Shown one piece after another: positions 55,180 to 64,000 of a DNA stretch of 64,000 nt. The DNA lies in contig NZ_CDDK01000031.1 in NCBI RefSeq assembly GCF_000820225.1, forward strand, positions 232,076-296,075. The letters are read 5' to 3'. The notes below the pieces were generated by a model, which saw only the letters and a list, made by a program, of their open reading frames with translations, did not search any database and had not been told where the DNA came from. The DNA comes from Aeromonas veronii bv. veronii (GTDB taxonomy: Bacteria; Pseudomonadota; Gammaproteobacteria; Enterobacterales; Aeromonadaceae). A program made the translations under genes and the position numbers. Within the stretch, counting starts at the first letter, position 1; each line of letters starts with the position of its first letter.

Positions 55180-56514
55180 TTAAAACGCCGATTCAACCTG
55201 CTTGGCGATGCGCTGAGCCATGTCACGTACCTGCTGTTCATGCTCCCCTTCGACCATGACCCGGATCAGCGGTTCGGTACCTGATTTACGCAATAGTACG
55301 CGACCACGACCAGCCAGCTCCTGTTCCACCTTGGCAACCTCAGCCATGACAGCATCAGCGGCCAGCGGATCCTTGCCTTCGGCAAAACGAACATTAACCA
55401 GCACCTGCGGGAACTTGCTCATGCCGGAGCGCAGCTTGGCCAGCGGCATCTCGGCACTGCGCATGGCGGTAAGCACCTGCAAGGCGGCTACGATGCCATC
55501 ACCCGTAGTGGTTTGATCCAGACAGATAATGTGGCCGGAGTTCTCGCCACCGATGCGCCAGCCCTTCTCTTCCATCATCTCCAGCACATAGCGGTCACCC
55601 ACCTTGGCACGGGCAAACGGAATACCCAGGGTTTGCAGCGCCAGCTCCAGACCCATGTTGGCCATCAGGGTGCCGACGACACCGCCTTTGAGGCGACCAT
55701 TGCGCAGGGCATCGCGCGCGATGATATAGAGCACTTCATCACCGTCGATGAGATAGCCGGTATGGTCGACCATGATCAGACGGTCACCATCACCATCAAA
55801 GGCAACCCCCAGATCGGCCTTGCACTCCAGTACCTTGGCAACCAGAGCGTCAGGCGCAGTCGAACCGACACCATCGTTGATATTGAGACCATCCGGGGCA
55901 CAGCCCATGGTGATCACTTCAGCGCCCAGCTCGCGGAAAACCGACGGCGCAATGTGGTAAGTGGCGCCGTGGCCACAGTCGACCACCATTTTCACCCCAT
56001 CCAGATTCATGTGGGAGGGGAAGGTGCTCTTGCAAAATTCGATATAGCGACCGGCAGCATCATCAATGCGCACCGCTTTGCCAAGTTCGGCCGACTCGAC
56101 ACACTGGAGCTCGTGATCCAGCTCGGCTTCGATAGCCAGCTCGACATCATCGGGCAGTTTGGTGCCATCGGCGGAGAAGAACTTGATGCCGTTGTCGTAG
56201 AAGGGGTTGTGGGAAGCGCTGATGACGATGCCAGCTTCGGCACGGAAAGTGCGAGTCAGGTAGGCAACCGCCGGCGTGGGCATGGGTCCCATCAGAATGG
56301 CCTTGAGGCCTGCCGCAGAGAGCCCCGCTTCCAGCGCGGATTCCAGCATGTAACCGGAGATGCGGGTATCTTTTCCAATCAGCACCTTTTTGGTGCCCTT
56401 CTTGGAGAGCACCTTGCCGGCAGCCCAACCCAATTTCATTACAAAATCAGGAGTGATCGGGTATTCGCCAACCTTGCCACGCACACCATCGGTACCGAAA
56501 TACTTTCTTGCCAT
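55180..56514 (-). CDS. glmM: Phosphoglucosamine mutase
   Basis: An enzyme of 444 residues that converts glucosamine-6-phosphate to glucosamine-1-phosphate for UDP-GlcNAc and cell-wall synthesis. The phosphoserine is Ser101 in [17 protein letters not shown]. The metal-binding loop is DGDGDRL, the sugar-binding loop is GGENSGHI, and the phosphate-binding loop is [14 protein letters not shown]. It follows folP by 15 bp, as in E. coli (ftsH-folP-glmM). Confidence 0.97.
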   Translation of the reverse strand: MARKYFGTDGVRGKVGEYPITPDFVMKLGWAAGKVLSKKGTKKVLIGKDTRISGYMLESALEAGLSAAGLKAILMGPMPTPAVAYLTRTFRAEAGIVISASHNPFYDNGIKFFSADGTKLPDDVELAIEAELDHELQCVESAELGKAVRIDDAAGRYIEFCKSTFPSHMNLDGVKMVVDCGHGATYHIAPSVFRELGAEVITMGCAPDGLNINDGVGSTAPDALVAKVLECKADLGVAFDGDGDRLIMVDHTGYLIDGDEVLYIIARDALRNGRLKGGVVGTLMANMGLELALQTLGIPFARAKVGDRYVLEMMEEKGWRIGGENSGHIICLDQTTTGDGIVAALQVLTAMRSAEMPLAKLRSGMSKFPQVLVNVRFAEGKDPLAADAVMAEVAKVEQELAGRGRVLLRKSGTEPLIRVMVEGEHEQQVRDMAQRIAKQVESAF

Positions 56515-56529
56515 TGTCTGTTCTCTTTA

Positions 56530-57375
56530 TTATCTGGAAATAAAATCTTGTCCCGTCATTGCCAGCCAACCGACGCGCAATGCGTCCATGGTCTCCCGTA
56601 CATCGTGTACCCTGATGATGCGGGCCCCATGCTGCATGCCGATAAGGGCGCATGCCAGACTGCCCGCCAGACGCTCATCCACCGGACGGCCCAGCAGGTT
56701 GCCTATCATAGACTTTCGCGACATCCCCACCAATAGCGGCAAGCCATAATCAAGCAGTTCCTTTTGAGCCGCCAACAGCTGATAGTTGTGTGCAAGGGTT
56801 TTGCCAAAGCCATATCCCGGATCCAGCAACAGCTCTTCACGACGGATCCCGACCGCCAGACAAGCCGCAATACGCTCATCAAAGAAGGCGCGTACCTCCC
56901 CGATCAGGTCGTCATAGTGCGGCTCGACTTGCATGGTTCTCGGCTGCCCCTGCATATGCATCAGACAGACCGGAACCCGCGCTTCGGCCGCGGCCTGCAG
57001 TGATCCAGGTTCTTGCAGTGCCCGCACATCGTTGATCAGATGGGCACCCACCTTGCAACCCTCCCGCATCACAGCAGCTTTGGAGGTATCGAGGGAGATC
57101 ATCACATCCAGCTCACGGACCATCTGTTCCACGACAGGAATGACCCTGTCCAGCTCCTCCTGCTCGCTCACATCGGGCGCACCAGGGCGGGTTGACTCGC
57201 CACCAATGTCGATGAGGGTCGCACCGTCAGAGACCATCTGGCGCGCATGGGCCATTGCCCGTTCAAACTGGTTGAAATGGCCGCCATCGGAGAAGGAGTC
57301 GGGCGTCACATTGAGGATCCCCATAACATGGGGACGATCGAGGGAGAGGCTGAGCCCCTTGCTGGTTAACTGCAT
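56530..57375 (-). CDS. folP: Dihydropteroate synthase
   Basis: An enzyme of 281 residues joining p-aminobenzoate to the pterin in folate synthesis; it is the target of sulfonamides. Motifs: GILNVTPDSFSDGG (about 20-33), DIGGESTRPGAPDVS, LDTSKAAVM, ALINDVRAL-type, DPGYGFGK and VGMSRKSMIG. I start it at MQLTSKGLSLSL (57375), colinear with E. coli FolP; ATG 57387 is an alternative. The ftsH terminator ends only about 16 bases upstream, leaving little room for a ribosome binding site. Confidence 0.95.
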   Translation of the reverse strand: MQLTSKGLSLSLDRPHVMGILNVTPDSFSDGGHFNQFERAMAHARQMVSDGATLIDIGGESTRPGAPDVSEQEELDRVIPVVEQMVRELDVMISLDTSKAAVMREGCKVGAHLINDVRALQEPGSLQAAAEARVPVCLMHMQGQPRTMQVEPHYDDLIGEVRAFFDERIAACLAVGIRREELLLDPGYGFGKTLAHNYQLLAAQKELLDYGLPLLVGMSRKSMIGNLLGRPVDERLAGSLACALIGMQHGARIIRVHDVRETMDALRVGWLAMTGQDFISR

Positions 57376-57390
57376 TTTCACGTCCATCTG

Positions 57391-57422
57391 ATAAAGAAAA
57401 ACCCCGGGCAAGCCCGGGGTTT
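57391..57422 (-). terminator. Terminator between ftsH and folP
   Basis: The stem AAACCCCGGGC / GCCCGGGGTTT with a 2-base loop is followed by TTTTTCTTTAT on the minus strand. It abuts the folP start, so folP needs read-through or a promoter overlapping the terminator. Confidence 0.9.
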
Positions 57423-57434
57423 GGAGAGTCACAA

Positions 57435-59381
57435 TTATTTGGCCGGAGCGTCGTTGGCTTTGTCGATAGTGACATCCGCCACCGGTGCAGCCTCATCGGC
57501 AGGCTTGGCCTCGGCAGCCACGGTGGAACCGCCTTGCGGGGTATCACCGTGCTCGTCATGCCAGTTGCTCGGAGCACGAACCTCGCGACGCGCCATCAGA
57601 TCATCGATCTGTTTGGCGTCGATGGTCTCGTACTTCATCAGCGCATCTTTCATGCTGTGCAACACGTCCATATTATCCAGCAGGATCTGCTTGGAACGGG
57701 CGTAGTTGCGGTCTATGACCTGCTTGACCTCTGCATCGATAACGCGAGCGGTATCGTCGGACATATGCTTGGCCTTGGCCATGCTGCGACCGAGGAACAC
57801 CTCGCCATCTTCTTCCGCGTAGAGCATCGGGCCGAGACGCTCGGACATACCCCACTGGGTCACCATCTTGCGGGCGATGTCGGTGGCACGCTCGATATCG
57901 TTGGATGCACCAGTCGATACCTTCTCGGCACCGTAAATCAGCTCTTCTGCCAGACGACCGCCATACAGACTGGAGATCATCGACTCCAGATGCTGCTTGG
58001 AGTGGCTCCAGCGATCCTGCTCCGGCAGATACATGGTCACACCCAGCGCACGACCACGCGGAATGATGGAGACCTTGTAAACCGGGTCATGATCCGGAAC
58101 CAGACGACCAATGATGGCGTGACCGGCTTCGTGATACGCCGTCATCTCCTTCTCGGACTCTTTCATCACCATGGAGCGACGTTCCGCACCCATCATGATC
58201 TTGTCCTTCGCCTTCTCGAACTCGGCCATGGAGACCACTCGGCGGCTCTCACGGGCAGAGAACAGGGCAGCTTCGTTGACCAGGTTGGCCAAATCCGCAC
58301 CGGAGAAACCGGGGGTACCACGGGCAATCAGCGCCGGATTCACGTCATCCGCCAACGGAACTTTGCGCATGTGGACTTTCAGGATCTGCTCGCGACCACG
58401 GACATCCGGCAGACCGACCACAACCTGACGGTCGAAACGGCCCGGACGCAGCAGTGCCGGATCCAGTACGTCAGGACGGTTGGTGGCTGCGATGACGATG
58501 ATGCCTTCATTGCCTTCAAAACCATCCATTTCGACCAACATCTGGTTAAGGGTCTGCTCACGTTCATCGTGACCACCACCCAGACCGGCGCCACGCTGAC
58601 GACCGACCGCATCAATTTCATCGATGAAGATGATGCAAGGGGAAGATTTCTTGGCCTGTTCGAACATGTCACGCACCCGTGAGGCACCGACACCGACGAA
58701 CATCTCCACGAAATCGGAACCTGAGATGGTGAAGAACGGCACCTTGGCCTCGCCTGCAATGGCCTTGGCCAGCAAGGTCTTACCGGTACCGGGAGGACCC
58801 ACCAGCAGCACACCGGTCGGGATCTTGCCACCCAGTTTCTGGAATTTGCTCGGGTCGCGCAGATAGTCGACCAACTCCTTCACCTCTTCCTTGGCTTCAT
58901 CACAACCTGCAACGTCAGCAAAGGTAGTCTTGATCTGATCTTCGCTCATCAGGCGAGCCTTGCTCTTGCCGAACGACATGGCACCTTTGCCACCGCCGCC
59001 CTGCATCTGACGCATGAAGAAGACCCAGACACCGATCAGCAGCAGCATCGGGAACCAGGAGATGAAGATAGAGGTCAACAGAGACGGCTCTTCCGGCTTC
59101 TCGCCCATCACTTTGACATTGTGATTGAGCATGTCGTTGAGCAGCTGGGGATCCGGCGCAGGGATGATGGTGGTGAATCGTTCACCAGTACGCTTGACGC
59201 CATTAATGACCTTACCGTCCATCCGCACTTCACGGATCTGCTCTTGGGTCACCTCTTTAACGAAGCTGGAATAGTCCAGCTGGCGACTGGTGGTATCGCT
59301 GGGGCTGAAGCTATTGAACACCGACATCAAAACGACGGCGATGACCAGCCACAGGATTAAGTTTTTCGCCATGTCACTCAA
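57435..59381 (-). CDS. ftsH: ATP-dependent zinc metalloprotease FtsH
   Basis: A membrane-bound AAA+ protease of 648 residues. Two membrane segments (about 7-25 and 100-122) flank a periplasmic domain. The AAA domain has Walker A GPPGTGKT, Walker [13 protein letters not shown] and the second region of homology with [19 protein letters not shown] in parts. The protease site is HEAGHA, with a distal Asp ligand. The C-terminal tail is acidic and variable. It degrades LpxC, SecY and heat-shock sigma-32 in E. coli. It lies between rlmE and folP. Confidence 0.98.
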   Translation of the reverse strand: MSDMAKNLILWLVIAVVLMSVFNSFSPSDTTSRQLDYSSFVKEVTQEQIREVRMDGKVINGVKRTGERFTTIIPAPDPQLLNDMLNHNVKVMGEKPEEPSLLTSIFISWFPMLLLIGVWVFFMRQMQGGGGKGAMSFGKSKARLMSEDQIKTTFADVAGCDEAKEEVKELVDYLRDPSKFQKLGGKIPTGVLLVGPPGTGKTLLAKAIAGEAKVPFFTISGSDFVEMFVGVGASRVRDMFEQAKKSSPCIIFIDEIDAVGRQRGAGLGGGHDEREQTLNQMLVEMDGFEGNEGIIVIAATNRPDVLDPALLRPGRFDRQVVVGLPDVRGREQILKVHMRKVPLADDVNPALIARGTPGFSGADLANLVNEAALFSARESRRVVSMAEFEKAKDKIMMGAERRSMVMKESEKEMTAYHEAGHAIIGRLVPDHDPVYKVSIIPRGRALGVTMYLPEQDRWSHSKQHLESMISSLYGGRLAEELIYGAEKVSTGASNDIERATDIARKMVTQWGMSERLGPMLYAEEDGEVFLGRSMAKAKHMSDDTARVIDAEVKQVIDRNYARSKQILLDNMDVLHSMKDALMKYETIDAKQIDDLMARREVRAPSNWHDEHGDTPQGGSTVAAEAKPADEAAPVADVTIDKANDAPAK

Positions 59382-59426
59382 ATCAGTAACCTCGCAGACT
59401 GACAGTTAACGATGAAGGTTAGGGTA

Positions 59427-60056
59427 CTACAGTTTAAAACCGGTAGCCACAATGTAGACTTCCCGTGATCTGGCGCGGGATGAGTCTGGTTTACGAATTT
59501 TGACAGCGGAGAAAAGTTTACGAATTTCATTGAGATAGGCATCAAAGCCCTCTCCCTGAAACACCTTCACTACGAAACTGCCGTCACTACGCAATACCTG
59601 ATTGCACATGTCCAGCGCCAGCTCGACCAGATACATGGCGCGAGCCTGATCCACCTGCTGGGTACCGCTCATGTTAGGTGCCATATCAGACATCACGACA
59701 TCGACCTTGTCGGGACCCACTCGCTCCAGCAAGGCGCCGAGTACAGTTTCCTCCCGAAAGTCCCCTTGCAGGAAATCGACACCGGCAATGGGATCCATCG
59801 GCAAAATGTCACATGCGATGACGCGACCCGAATCACCAACCTGTTCAACCGCGAACTGGGACCAACCACCGGGGGCGGCTCCCAAATCCACTACGGTCAT
59901 GCCATGTTTCAGCAAGCGATCCTTGCCCTGGATCTCGTCAATCTTGAAAACAGCACGAGAACGCAGGCCCATTTTCTGGGCTTTTTTGACGTATTGATCG
60001 TCGAAATGTTCTTTTAACCAGCGAGTTGAACTGGGGGAACGTTTTTTCTGGGTCAT
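59427..60056 (-). CDS. rlmE: 23S rRNA 2'-O-ribose methyltransferase RlmE
   Basis: A SAM-dependent enzyme of 209 residues that methylates U2552 in the A-loop of 23S rRNA. The N-terminus [19 protein letters not shown] and the SAM motif [15 protein letters not shown] are typical, and the catalytic K-D-K-E tetrad is carried by motifs [30 protein letters not shown] and [11 protein letters not shown]. It was named ftsJ for its place before ftsH. It is divergent from yhbY. Confidence 0.97.
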   Translation of the reverse strand: MTQKKRSPSSTRWLKEHFDDQYVKKAQKMGLRSRAVFKIDEIQGKDRLLKHGMTVVDLGAAPGGWSQFAVEQVGDSGRVIACDILPMDPIAGVDFLQGDFREETVLGALLERVGPDKVDVVMSDMAPNMSGTQQVDQARAMYLVELALDMCNQVLRSDGSFVVKVFQGEGFDAYLNEIRKLFSAVKIRKPDSSRARSREVYIVATGFKL

Positions 60057-60153
60057 GATAATCGACTTTAAAAAACCACAAGGGTTATTAGTATTAAGGG
60101 CTAAGTGGGGGTAGAATACGCCCCTTTCAACCCTGACTTATGAAGAAATTGCG

Positions 60154-60450
60154 ATGATTCTCAACAATAAACAGAAACAGTACCTCAAGGGCCTTGCCCA
60201 TAGCCTCAAGCCTGTCGTCCTGCTGGGTCAGCATGGTCTGACCGAAGGTGTACTGGCCGAGATCGATCTGGCACTGAACCATCACGAGCTGATCAAGGTT
60301 AAGGTTGCCTCTGAAGATCGCGAAATGAAACAACTGGTTATGGATGCAATCGTCCGTGAAACCGGTTCAATCAAGGTGCAAAGCATGGGTCATGTGCTGA
60401 CCATTTATCGTCAAGCCAACGAACCTAAAATCCAGCTGCCCCGCAAGTAA
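60154..60450 (+). CDS. yhbY: RNA-binding protein YhbY
   Basis: A CRM-domain protein of 98 residues that associates with pre-50S ribosomes. The conserved GxxG loop is LGQHGLTEGVLAEI and the ELIKVKV strand follows; the N-terminus LNNKQKQYLKGLAHSLKPVV is typical. It lies divergent from rlmE, with a -10-like TAGAAT near 60112. A short GGAAAGAGC hairpin follows its stop codon. Confidence 0.95.
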   Translation: MILNNKQKQYLKGLAHSLKPVVLLGQHGLTEGVLAEIDLALNHHELIKVKVASEDREMKQLVMDAIVRETGSIKVQSMGHVLTIYRQANEPKIQLPRK

Positions 60451-60475
60451 AAGGAAAGAGCATCGCTCTTTCCTT
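60451..60475 (+). terminator. Putative terminator of yhbY
   Basis: The 11-bp stem AAGGAAAGAGC / GCTCTTTCCTT with a 3-base loop starts right after the stop codon. The T-run is short (TTATT). Confidence 0.65.
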
Positions 60476-60553
60476 ATTCCACTTCTTCCCGAGTCGCTTG
60501 CCAAAGTAGTCGCAAAGCCCTTAACCTGCGATGAATACTTCCGGACACGCATT

Positions 60554-61135
60554 ATGGCTCACCATCCTATTCTGACCGACGATGAGCTGGCCATGCTGCG
60601 GGACTTGGGGAGCAATCAGGACACCCATGTTCTGAGTGGTCACCTCGATGCCCCCATGCTTGGCTTGCTGCAAAAAGCCGAACACCTTGTACTCGAAGCC
60701 CGCTTCGCAGGCCATCAGCTGCGTTTTCCCCTGAGCTTTACCCAAGGGGAAGATGGCTTCGTCGAGTCCCGGTTATCTGCACCGGTCATCAGGGAGCTGG
60801 GGTTTGCGCAACCGCGTGCCTGGCGTCTCACACAAAAAGCCAAGCTTTGCAGCGACCTGGGCCTGTTTCAGGTGCTCAGCCTCTCCCTCAACGGCCTCAT
60901 CGTGGAAAATTTGCCAACCGACATGGTGGCCGATACCCCCATCAACGGCGAGCTCTGCATCGAGCAAGAGGACCCTCTTCCACTGCAGGGACGACTGGTA
61001 AGGCGCATCAAAGCCAATGCCGACCATGCCACCTGGGCACTGAGCTTTCAGATGAGCGAGAACAACATCGAACGGCTGCGCCACTGGTTGTTTCAGCGTC
61101 ATCAGGACGCCTTTACCGAGGCGTATCTGTCCTGA
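60554..61135 (+). CDS. PilZ-like domain protein, degenerate c-di-GMP site
   Basis: A cytoplasmic protein of 193 residues. The N-terminal part (about 15-90) has a beta-rich pattern, and the C-terminal part (about 100-190) resembles a PilZ barrel, ending in a helix (NNIERLRHWLFQRHQ) as in many two-domain PilZ proteins. The RxxxR motif is reduced to RAWR, and the D/N-x-S-x-x-G motif reads SLSLNG, so c-di-GMP binding is doubtful. It lies between yhbY and greA, away from other signalling genes. The assignment is by pattern only. Confidence 0.55.
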   Translation: MAHHPILTDDELAMLRDLGSNQDTHVLSGHLDAPMLGLLQKAEHLVLEARFAGHQLRFPLSFTQGEDGFVESRLSAPVIRELGFAQPRAWRLTQKAKLCSDLGLFQVLSLSLNGLIVENLPTDMVADTPINGELCIEQEDPLPLQGRLVRRIKANADHATWALSFQMSENNIERLRHWLFQRHQDAFTEAYLS

Positions 61136-61164
61136 TTTTTATCAATAATCATATAGATAAAGAC

Positions 61165-61192
61165 AAACAGGGGAGCACCAGCCCCCCTGTTT
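61165..61192. terminator. Putative bidirectional terminator
   Basis: The arms AAACAGGGG and CCCCTGTTT lie between the convergent PilZ-like gene and greA. The T-runs are short, so it may be weak. Confidence 0.5.
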
Positions 61193-61211
61193 CATCGTCT
61201 GTAGCATTCGC

Positions 61212-61688
61212 TTAGATATAAGCAACTTCCAGTACTTCGTATTCCACATCGCCAGCAGGGGTCTTGACGATTGCGACATCGTCCACTTCCTTGCCAATCA
61301 GGGCGCGGGCAATGGGGGAGTTGACAGAGATGAGGTTCTGTTTGATATCAGCCTCATCGTCACCCACGATGCGGTAAACCACCTCTTCCTCTGTCTCGCT
61401 CTTGAGCAGAGTCACCGTCGCGCCAAAAATCACGCGGCCGTTGTTGGTCATCTTGGTGACGTCGATAACCTGAGCATTGGAGAGCTTGGCTTCAATCTCC
61501 TGAATGCGACCTTCACAGAACCCCTGCTGCTCGCGAGCGGCATGGTATTCGGCGTTTTCCTTCAGATCGCCGTGCTCACGGGCATCGGCAATCGCTTCGA
61601 TAATCTGGGGACGAAGCTCGGTCTTGAGATAATCGAGCTCTTCGCGCAGCTTCTCAGCGCCGCGAACAGTCATCGGAGTATGATTCAT
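61212..61688 (-). CDS. greA: Transcription elongation factor GreA
   Basis: A protein of 158 residues, the family length. The N-terminal coiled coil (about 10-75) has [33 protein letters not shown] in parts, with the two acidic residues at its tip (the DLKENAEY motif) that help RNA polymerase cut back-tracked RNA. The C-terminal FKBP-like domain holds [16 protein letters not shown]. It is transcribed alone from upstream of 61688. Confidence 0.97.
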   Translation of the reverse strand: MNHTPMTVRGAEKLREELDYLKTELRPQIIEAIADAREHGDLKENAEYHAAREQQGFCEGRIQEIEAKLSNAQVIDVTKMTNNGRVIFGATVTLLKSETEEEVVYRIVGDDEADIKQNLISVNSPIARALIGKEVDDVAIVKTPAGDVEYEVLEVAYI

Positions 61689-61844
61689 AGTCGAAACCTG
61701 GGTTGCTTGAAAATAGAAACTGCGGCCATCTGCAAGGAGGCCGCAGCAATCTGTTCGGATGAGGCATCTTAATATGAAGCCAACACAAAATCCACGTCAG
61801 CCCCCTGATGCAGATCCCACTTGCGTCATCGACATTCCCCTCGC

Positions 61845-62738
61845 TTACTTTCCTTCCGGTACGGAAATGGGGGCCGAAACAGTCGGTTTGCCCTGCATGA
61901 TGGCGATCTCCACCCGCCGGTTCATCCGACGATTTTCCGGGGTCGTATTGGGCACCAATGGTTGGGAGTCCGCCATCCCCTGCACCACCAGTCGCCCCTG
62001 ATCAAAACCGGGGACCTTCAGCATCTGGTGCGCCACCGCAACCGCCCGTTGCGACGACAGCTCCCAGTTGGACTGGAACAGCTCATCTTCGGTCGCCACG
62101 TTGTCGGTGTGACCGGAGATGGTGATTTCACCCGGCACATCCTTGAGCAGGGTCGCTACCTTGCGAATGACCGGCCAGAACTGGGGCTGCAGAAATGCCG
62201 AACCCGCCGGGAACGACGCTTTTTCCCTGATCCGGATGATGATCTGCTGGCCCAGCGCCTCAATTTCGATGGCACCGTCCTGGATCTGATCTTTCATCTG
62301 CTCGGCGAGGGCTTTGGCCAGGGTATTGGACTGTTCTTGCGCCTTCTTCGCATCCTGCGCGGTATCGCCCCCCGTCTGTTTGCCATCACTCTTGTCCTGA
62401 CCACCTGCCTGATCCGACTCGCCGGGCAGAAACTCCAGTTCGGTCTGGGTCAGATCGATGGTCTGCTGCATCACGGTATCAATCGGCGTGGGTTCCGGGC
62501 GACCAGGCCTGAACTCCTGGGCAATCACCGAGGTTCCCTTGGGAATATCTTTCACCTCAAGGATGTTCTGTACCCCGAATGCCTTGTCCATGGAACCGGC
62601 TATCTGCTTGAACTTCTGCACATCCATCTCGGCAAAGGAGAGCAACAGCACGAAGAAGCACATCAGCAGCGACATCAGGTCGGCAAAGGTTCCCATGTAA
62701 CCAGGGAGACCTGGTGGTGGGCACTTGCAATCAGACAT
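61845..62738 (-). CDS. pomB: Flagellar stator protein PomB/MotB
   Basis: A protein of 297 residues. The N-terminus CKCPPPGLPGYMGTFADLM leads into one membrane segment (about 14-36) whose Asp20 is the ion-binding residue. A plug/linker region rich in Gln, Asp and Lys follows (about 100-160), then the OmpA/MotB peptidoglycan-binding domain (about 165-285, ISGHTDN, SSQRAVAVAHQML, NRRMNRRVEIAI). With PomA it forms the ion channel that powers the flagellum. The sodium type is inferred from its PomA-like partner. It lies 8 bp after pomA. Confidence 0.93.
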   Translation of the reverse strand: MSDCKCPPPGLPGYMGTFADLMSLLMCFFVLLLSFAEMDVQKFKQIAGSMDKAFGVQNILEVKDIPKGTSVIAQEFRPGRPEPTPIDTVMQQTIDLTQTELEFLPGESDQAGGQDKSDGKQTGGDTAQDAKKAQEQSNTLAKALAEQMKDQIQDGAIEIEALGQQIIIRIREKASFPAGSAFLQPQFWPVIRKVATLLKDVPGEITISGHTDNVATEDELFQSNWELSSQRAVAVAHQMLKVPGFDQGRLVVQGMADSQPLVPNTTPENRRMNRRVEIAIMQGKPTVSAPISVPEGK

Positions 62739-62746
62739 AGCGCCCC

Positions 62747-63505
62747 CTATTCGGTGCCAGTATTACGTTTGGACTGGTTCAGATAGTTTTGCAGCATGGA
62801 CTGGATCACCCGCGGGTTCTGGCCATCCTGAATCCCCATAATGGCATCAAGGATCAGGGTACGACTGAGCTTCTCCTCCCCGCTGCGCAGCTCCAGCTTG
62901 TCGGCAATCGGGATCGCCAACATATTGGCCTCTATCGCACCGTACAGGGTGGTAAGCAAGGCCACCGCCATCGCCGGCCCGATCGACTTGGGGTCACTCA
63001 TGTTGGCCAGCATGGCCACCAAGCCCACCAACGTACCTATCATCCCCATGGCAGGGCCCAGATCCCCAAGGGTACGGAAGACCTTGATGGCAATGACATG
63101 GCGCTCGGCTGTCAGGTCGATATCCTTTTCCATTACGGCACGCACCACTTCGGCATCGTGACCATCCACCAGCATGTCGATCCCTTTTTTCATAAATGCA
63201 TTGGGGATCTCTGCGGCCTCCAGCGCCAAAAAGCCCCCTTTGCGAGCCGCGTCAGCCAGTTCAACGGCTTTGGTAATCAGGTCTTCAAGCTTGTCGCCCT
63301 TGTACATAAAGGCTTTGCCCGCCACCTTGAATGCCATCAGGAACTGGCCAAGGTTGAACTTCATCATGGCGATGAAGATTGAGCCCAATACAGTGATGTA
63401 GACCGATGGCATATCAACATACATGCTCATGGGGCCACCCAGCAGCATGCCGTACACCACCACCCCGAAACCCAGCACTATCCCTATCAGACTGCCTAGA
63501 TCCAC
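62747..63505 (-). CDS. pomA: Flagellar stator protein PomA
   Basis: An inner-membrane protein of 252 residues with four membrane segments (about 5-25, 32-50, 150-170, 182-202). Segments such as GKAFMYKGDKLEDLI, ADAARKGGFLALEA, GIDMLVDGHDAEVVRA and GMIGTLVGLVAML are almost identical to Vibrio PomA, which drives a sodium-powered polar flagellum. The cytoplasmic loop carries charged residues that contact FliG. It starts the pomAB operon, with a FliA-type promoter upstream. A second stator pair is known in Aeromonas, so this could be either copy. Confidence 0.94.
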   Translation of the reverse strand: MDLGSLIGIVLGFGVVVYGMLLGGPMSMYVDMPSVYITVLGSIFIAMMKFNLGQFLMAFKVAGKAFMYKGDKLEDLITKAVELADAARKGGFLALEAAEIPNAFMKKGIDMLVDGHDAEVVRAVMEKDIDLTAERHVIAIKVFRTLGDLGPAMGMIGTLVGLVAMLANMSDPKSIGPAMAVALLTTLYGAIEANMLAIPIADKLELRSGEEKLSRTLILDAIMGIQDGQNPRVIQSMLQNYLNQSKRNTGTE

Positions 63506-63609
63506 GTCCCTACTCCTGTCACCGGTTCTTATGTCTATTTATAGTCTGTTGAATTTTCTGCTATTGCGACCCATGCGGCAAGCATGCATCCACTGAGAAT
63601 GATGGCTCA

Positions 63610-63636
63610 TTATCGGCCAGTTTAGCGAGAGTTTGA
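63610..63636 (-). promoter_or_regulatory. FliA (sigma-28) promoter of pomAB
   Basis: On the minus strand TCAAACTC, 11 bases, GCCGATAA: the -10 element is a perfect match to the FliA consensus. The transcript would start near 63603, giving a leader of about 100 bases before pomA. Confidence 0.8.
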
Positions 63637-63716
63637 GGGGGCAATGCTTTTCTGCCTCCCCCCTGTGGACGGTCGATGTTAATATAAGCCGTTTTTTTCA
63701 ATCCCCGAGGATGGAC

Positions 63717-63968
63717 ATGGCCAGTAAAAAAATCGACCGTCTGAGTTTTGATGCCACTCTGGAAGAGCTGGAAACCATCGTTCATCAGCTGGAACAAGGT
63801 TCCCTACCCCTGGAAGAGGCACTCAAGCAGTTCGAGCAGGGCGTTCATCTGGTACGGGCCGGTCAGCAGAAGCTGGAACTGGCCGAACAGAAGATCCAGA
63901 TCCTGCTCAGTCAAGCCGATGGCAGTGACCAGCTCGCCCCCTTCCAGCCAGAACAAGGAGAGGAGTGA
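63717..63968 (+). CDS. xseB: Exodeoxyribonuclease VII small subunit
   Basis: A small subunit of 83 residues that forms a helical bundle wrapped around XseA. The family pattern is SFDATLEELETIVHQLEQGSLPLEEALKQFEQG, here cited in pieces: FDATLEELE, IVHQLEQG, LPLEEALKQFEQG. I choose the ATG at 63717 with GAGG seven bases upstream; an ATG two codons earlier would overlap the site. The next gene starts directly after its stop, as in the xseB-ispA-dxs operon of many gammaproteobacteria. Confidence 0.93.
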   Translation: MASKKIDRLSFDATLEELETIVHQLEQGSLPLEEALKQFEQGVHLVRAGQQKLELAEQKIQILLSQADGSDQLAPFQPEQGEE

Positions 63969-64000
63969 GTGGCGCTGGACCATTTTTCCCGTCTGCATCG
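63969..64000 (+). CDS. Start of next gene, probably ispA, truncated by window end
   Basis: A GTG follows the xseB stop without a gap (TGAGTG) and opens a frame of ten codons, MALDHFSRLH, up to the window edge. GGAGAGGAG lies upstream. Farnesyl diphosphate synthase (ispA) is the usual gene after xseB, but ten residues are too few to confirm it. Confidence 0.45.
   Translation, partial: MALDHFSRLH

Overview
The window looks like a chromosomal segment of an Aeromonas-type gammaproteobacterium. Its GC content is high, it carries polar-flagellum genes (flgO, flgP, flgT, and a PomA/PomB-type stator), and it has the conserved rpsO-pnp and metY-rimP-nusA-infB blocks. No insertion sequence, prophage, integrase or CRISPR array is visible. 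The genus is inferred from gene content and cannot be proven from one window.

Left part (1-33.5 kb): A photolyase operon on the minus strand (ybgA, MerR regulator, phrB, NTF2-like protein, SDR) runs off the left edge and is fronted by a perfect 10-bp inverted repeat. Next come an outer-membrane barrel, a DUF3157-like protein, a divergent PP-loop (LarE-like) protein, a HAD phosphatase, and pheL/pheA with an intact attenuator. The flagellar genes flgP, flgO and flgT follow, with a FliA-type promoter in front of flgO. Then come tRNA-Arg(CCT), an EamA exporter, a receptor (MCP), a ChiP-like chitoporin, a YbbO-like SDR, small DUF genes, smrA, an M32 carboxypeptidase, and a five-gene minor pilin operon whose PilX-like member is very large. 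An Ada/AlkA fusion overlaps ogt; then rlhA, a LysE exporter, a LysR regulator and a stand-alone FabH-like synthase.

Middle (33.6-44.6 kb): A complete chemosensory operon on the plus strand: receptor-like protein, cheY, STAS protein, cheA, membrane receptor, cheW, soluble PAS receptor, cheR, cheD, cheB. Apart from the STAS gene, the order resembles the Che2 cluster of Pseudomonas aeruginosa. Two receptors end in the same DFVRF tail, and CheR has the loop associated with tail binding. The first receptor-like protein carries a D-x-x-x-Q motif like that of the CheZ phosphatase, and no cheZ is present. This is the most interesting system in the window.

Right part (44.6-64 kb): Housekeeping genes on the minus strand, in transcription order rlmE, ftsH, folP, glmM, tpiA, secG, tRNA-Leu(GAG), initiator tRNA-Met, rimP, nusA, infB, rbfA, truB, rpsO, pnp. 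These cover RNA modification, membrane proteolysis, folate and cell-wall precursors, secretion, transcription, translation initiation and RNA decay. Divergent or beyond these lie yhbY, a degenerate PilZ protein, greA, the pomAB stator with its own FliA-type promoter, xseB, and the first codons of what is probably ispA.
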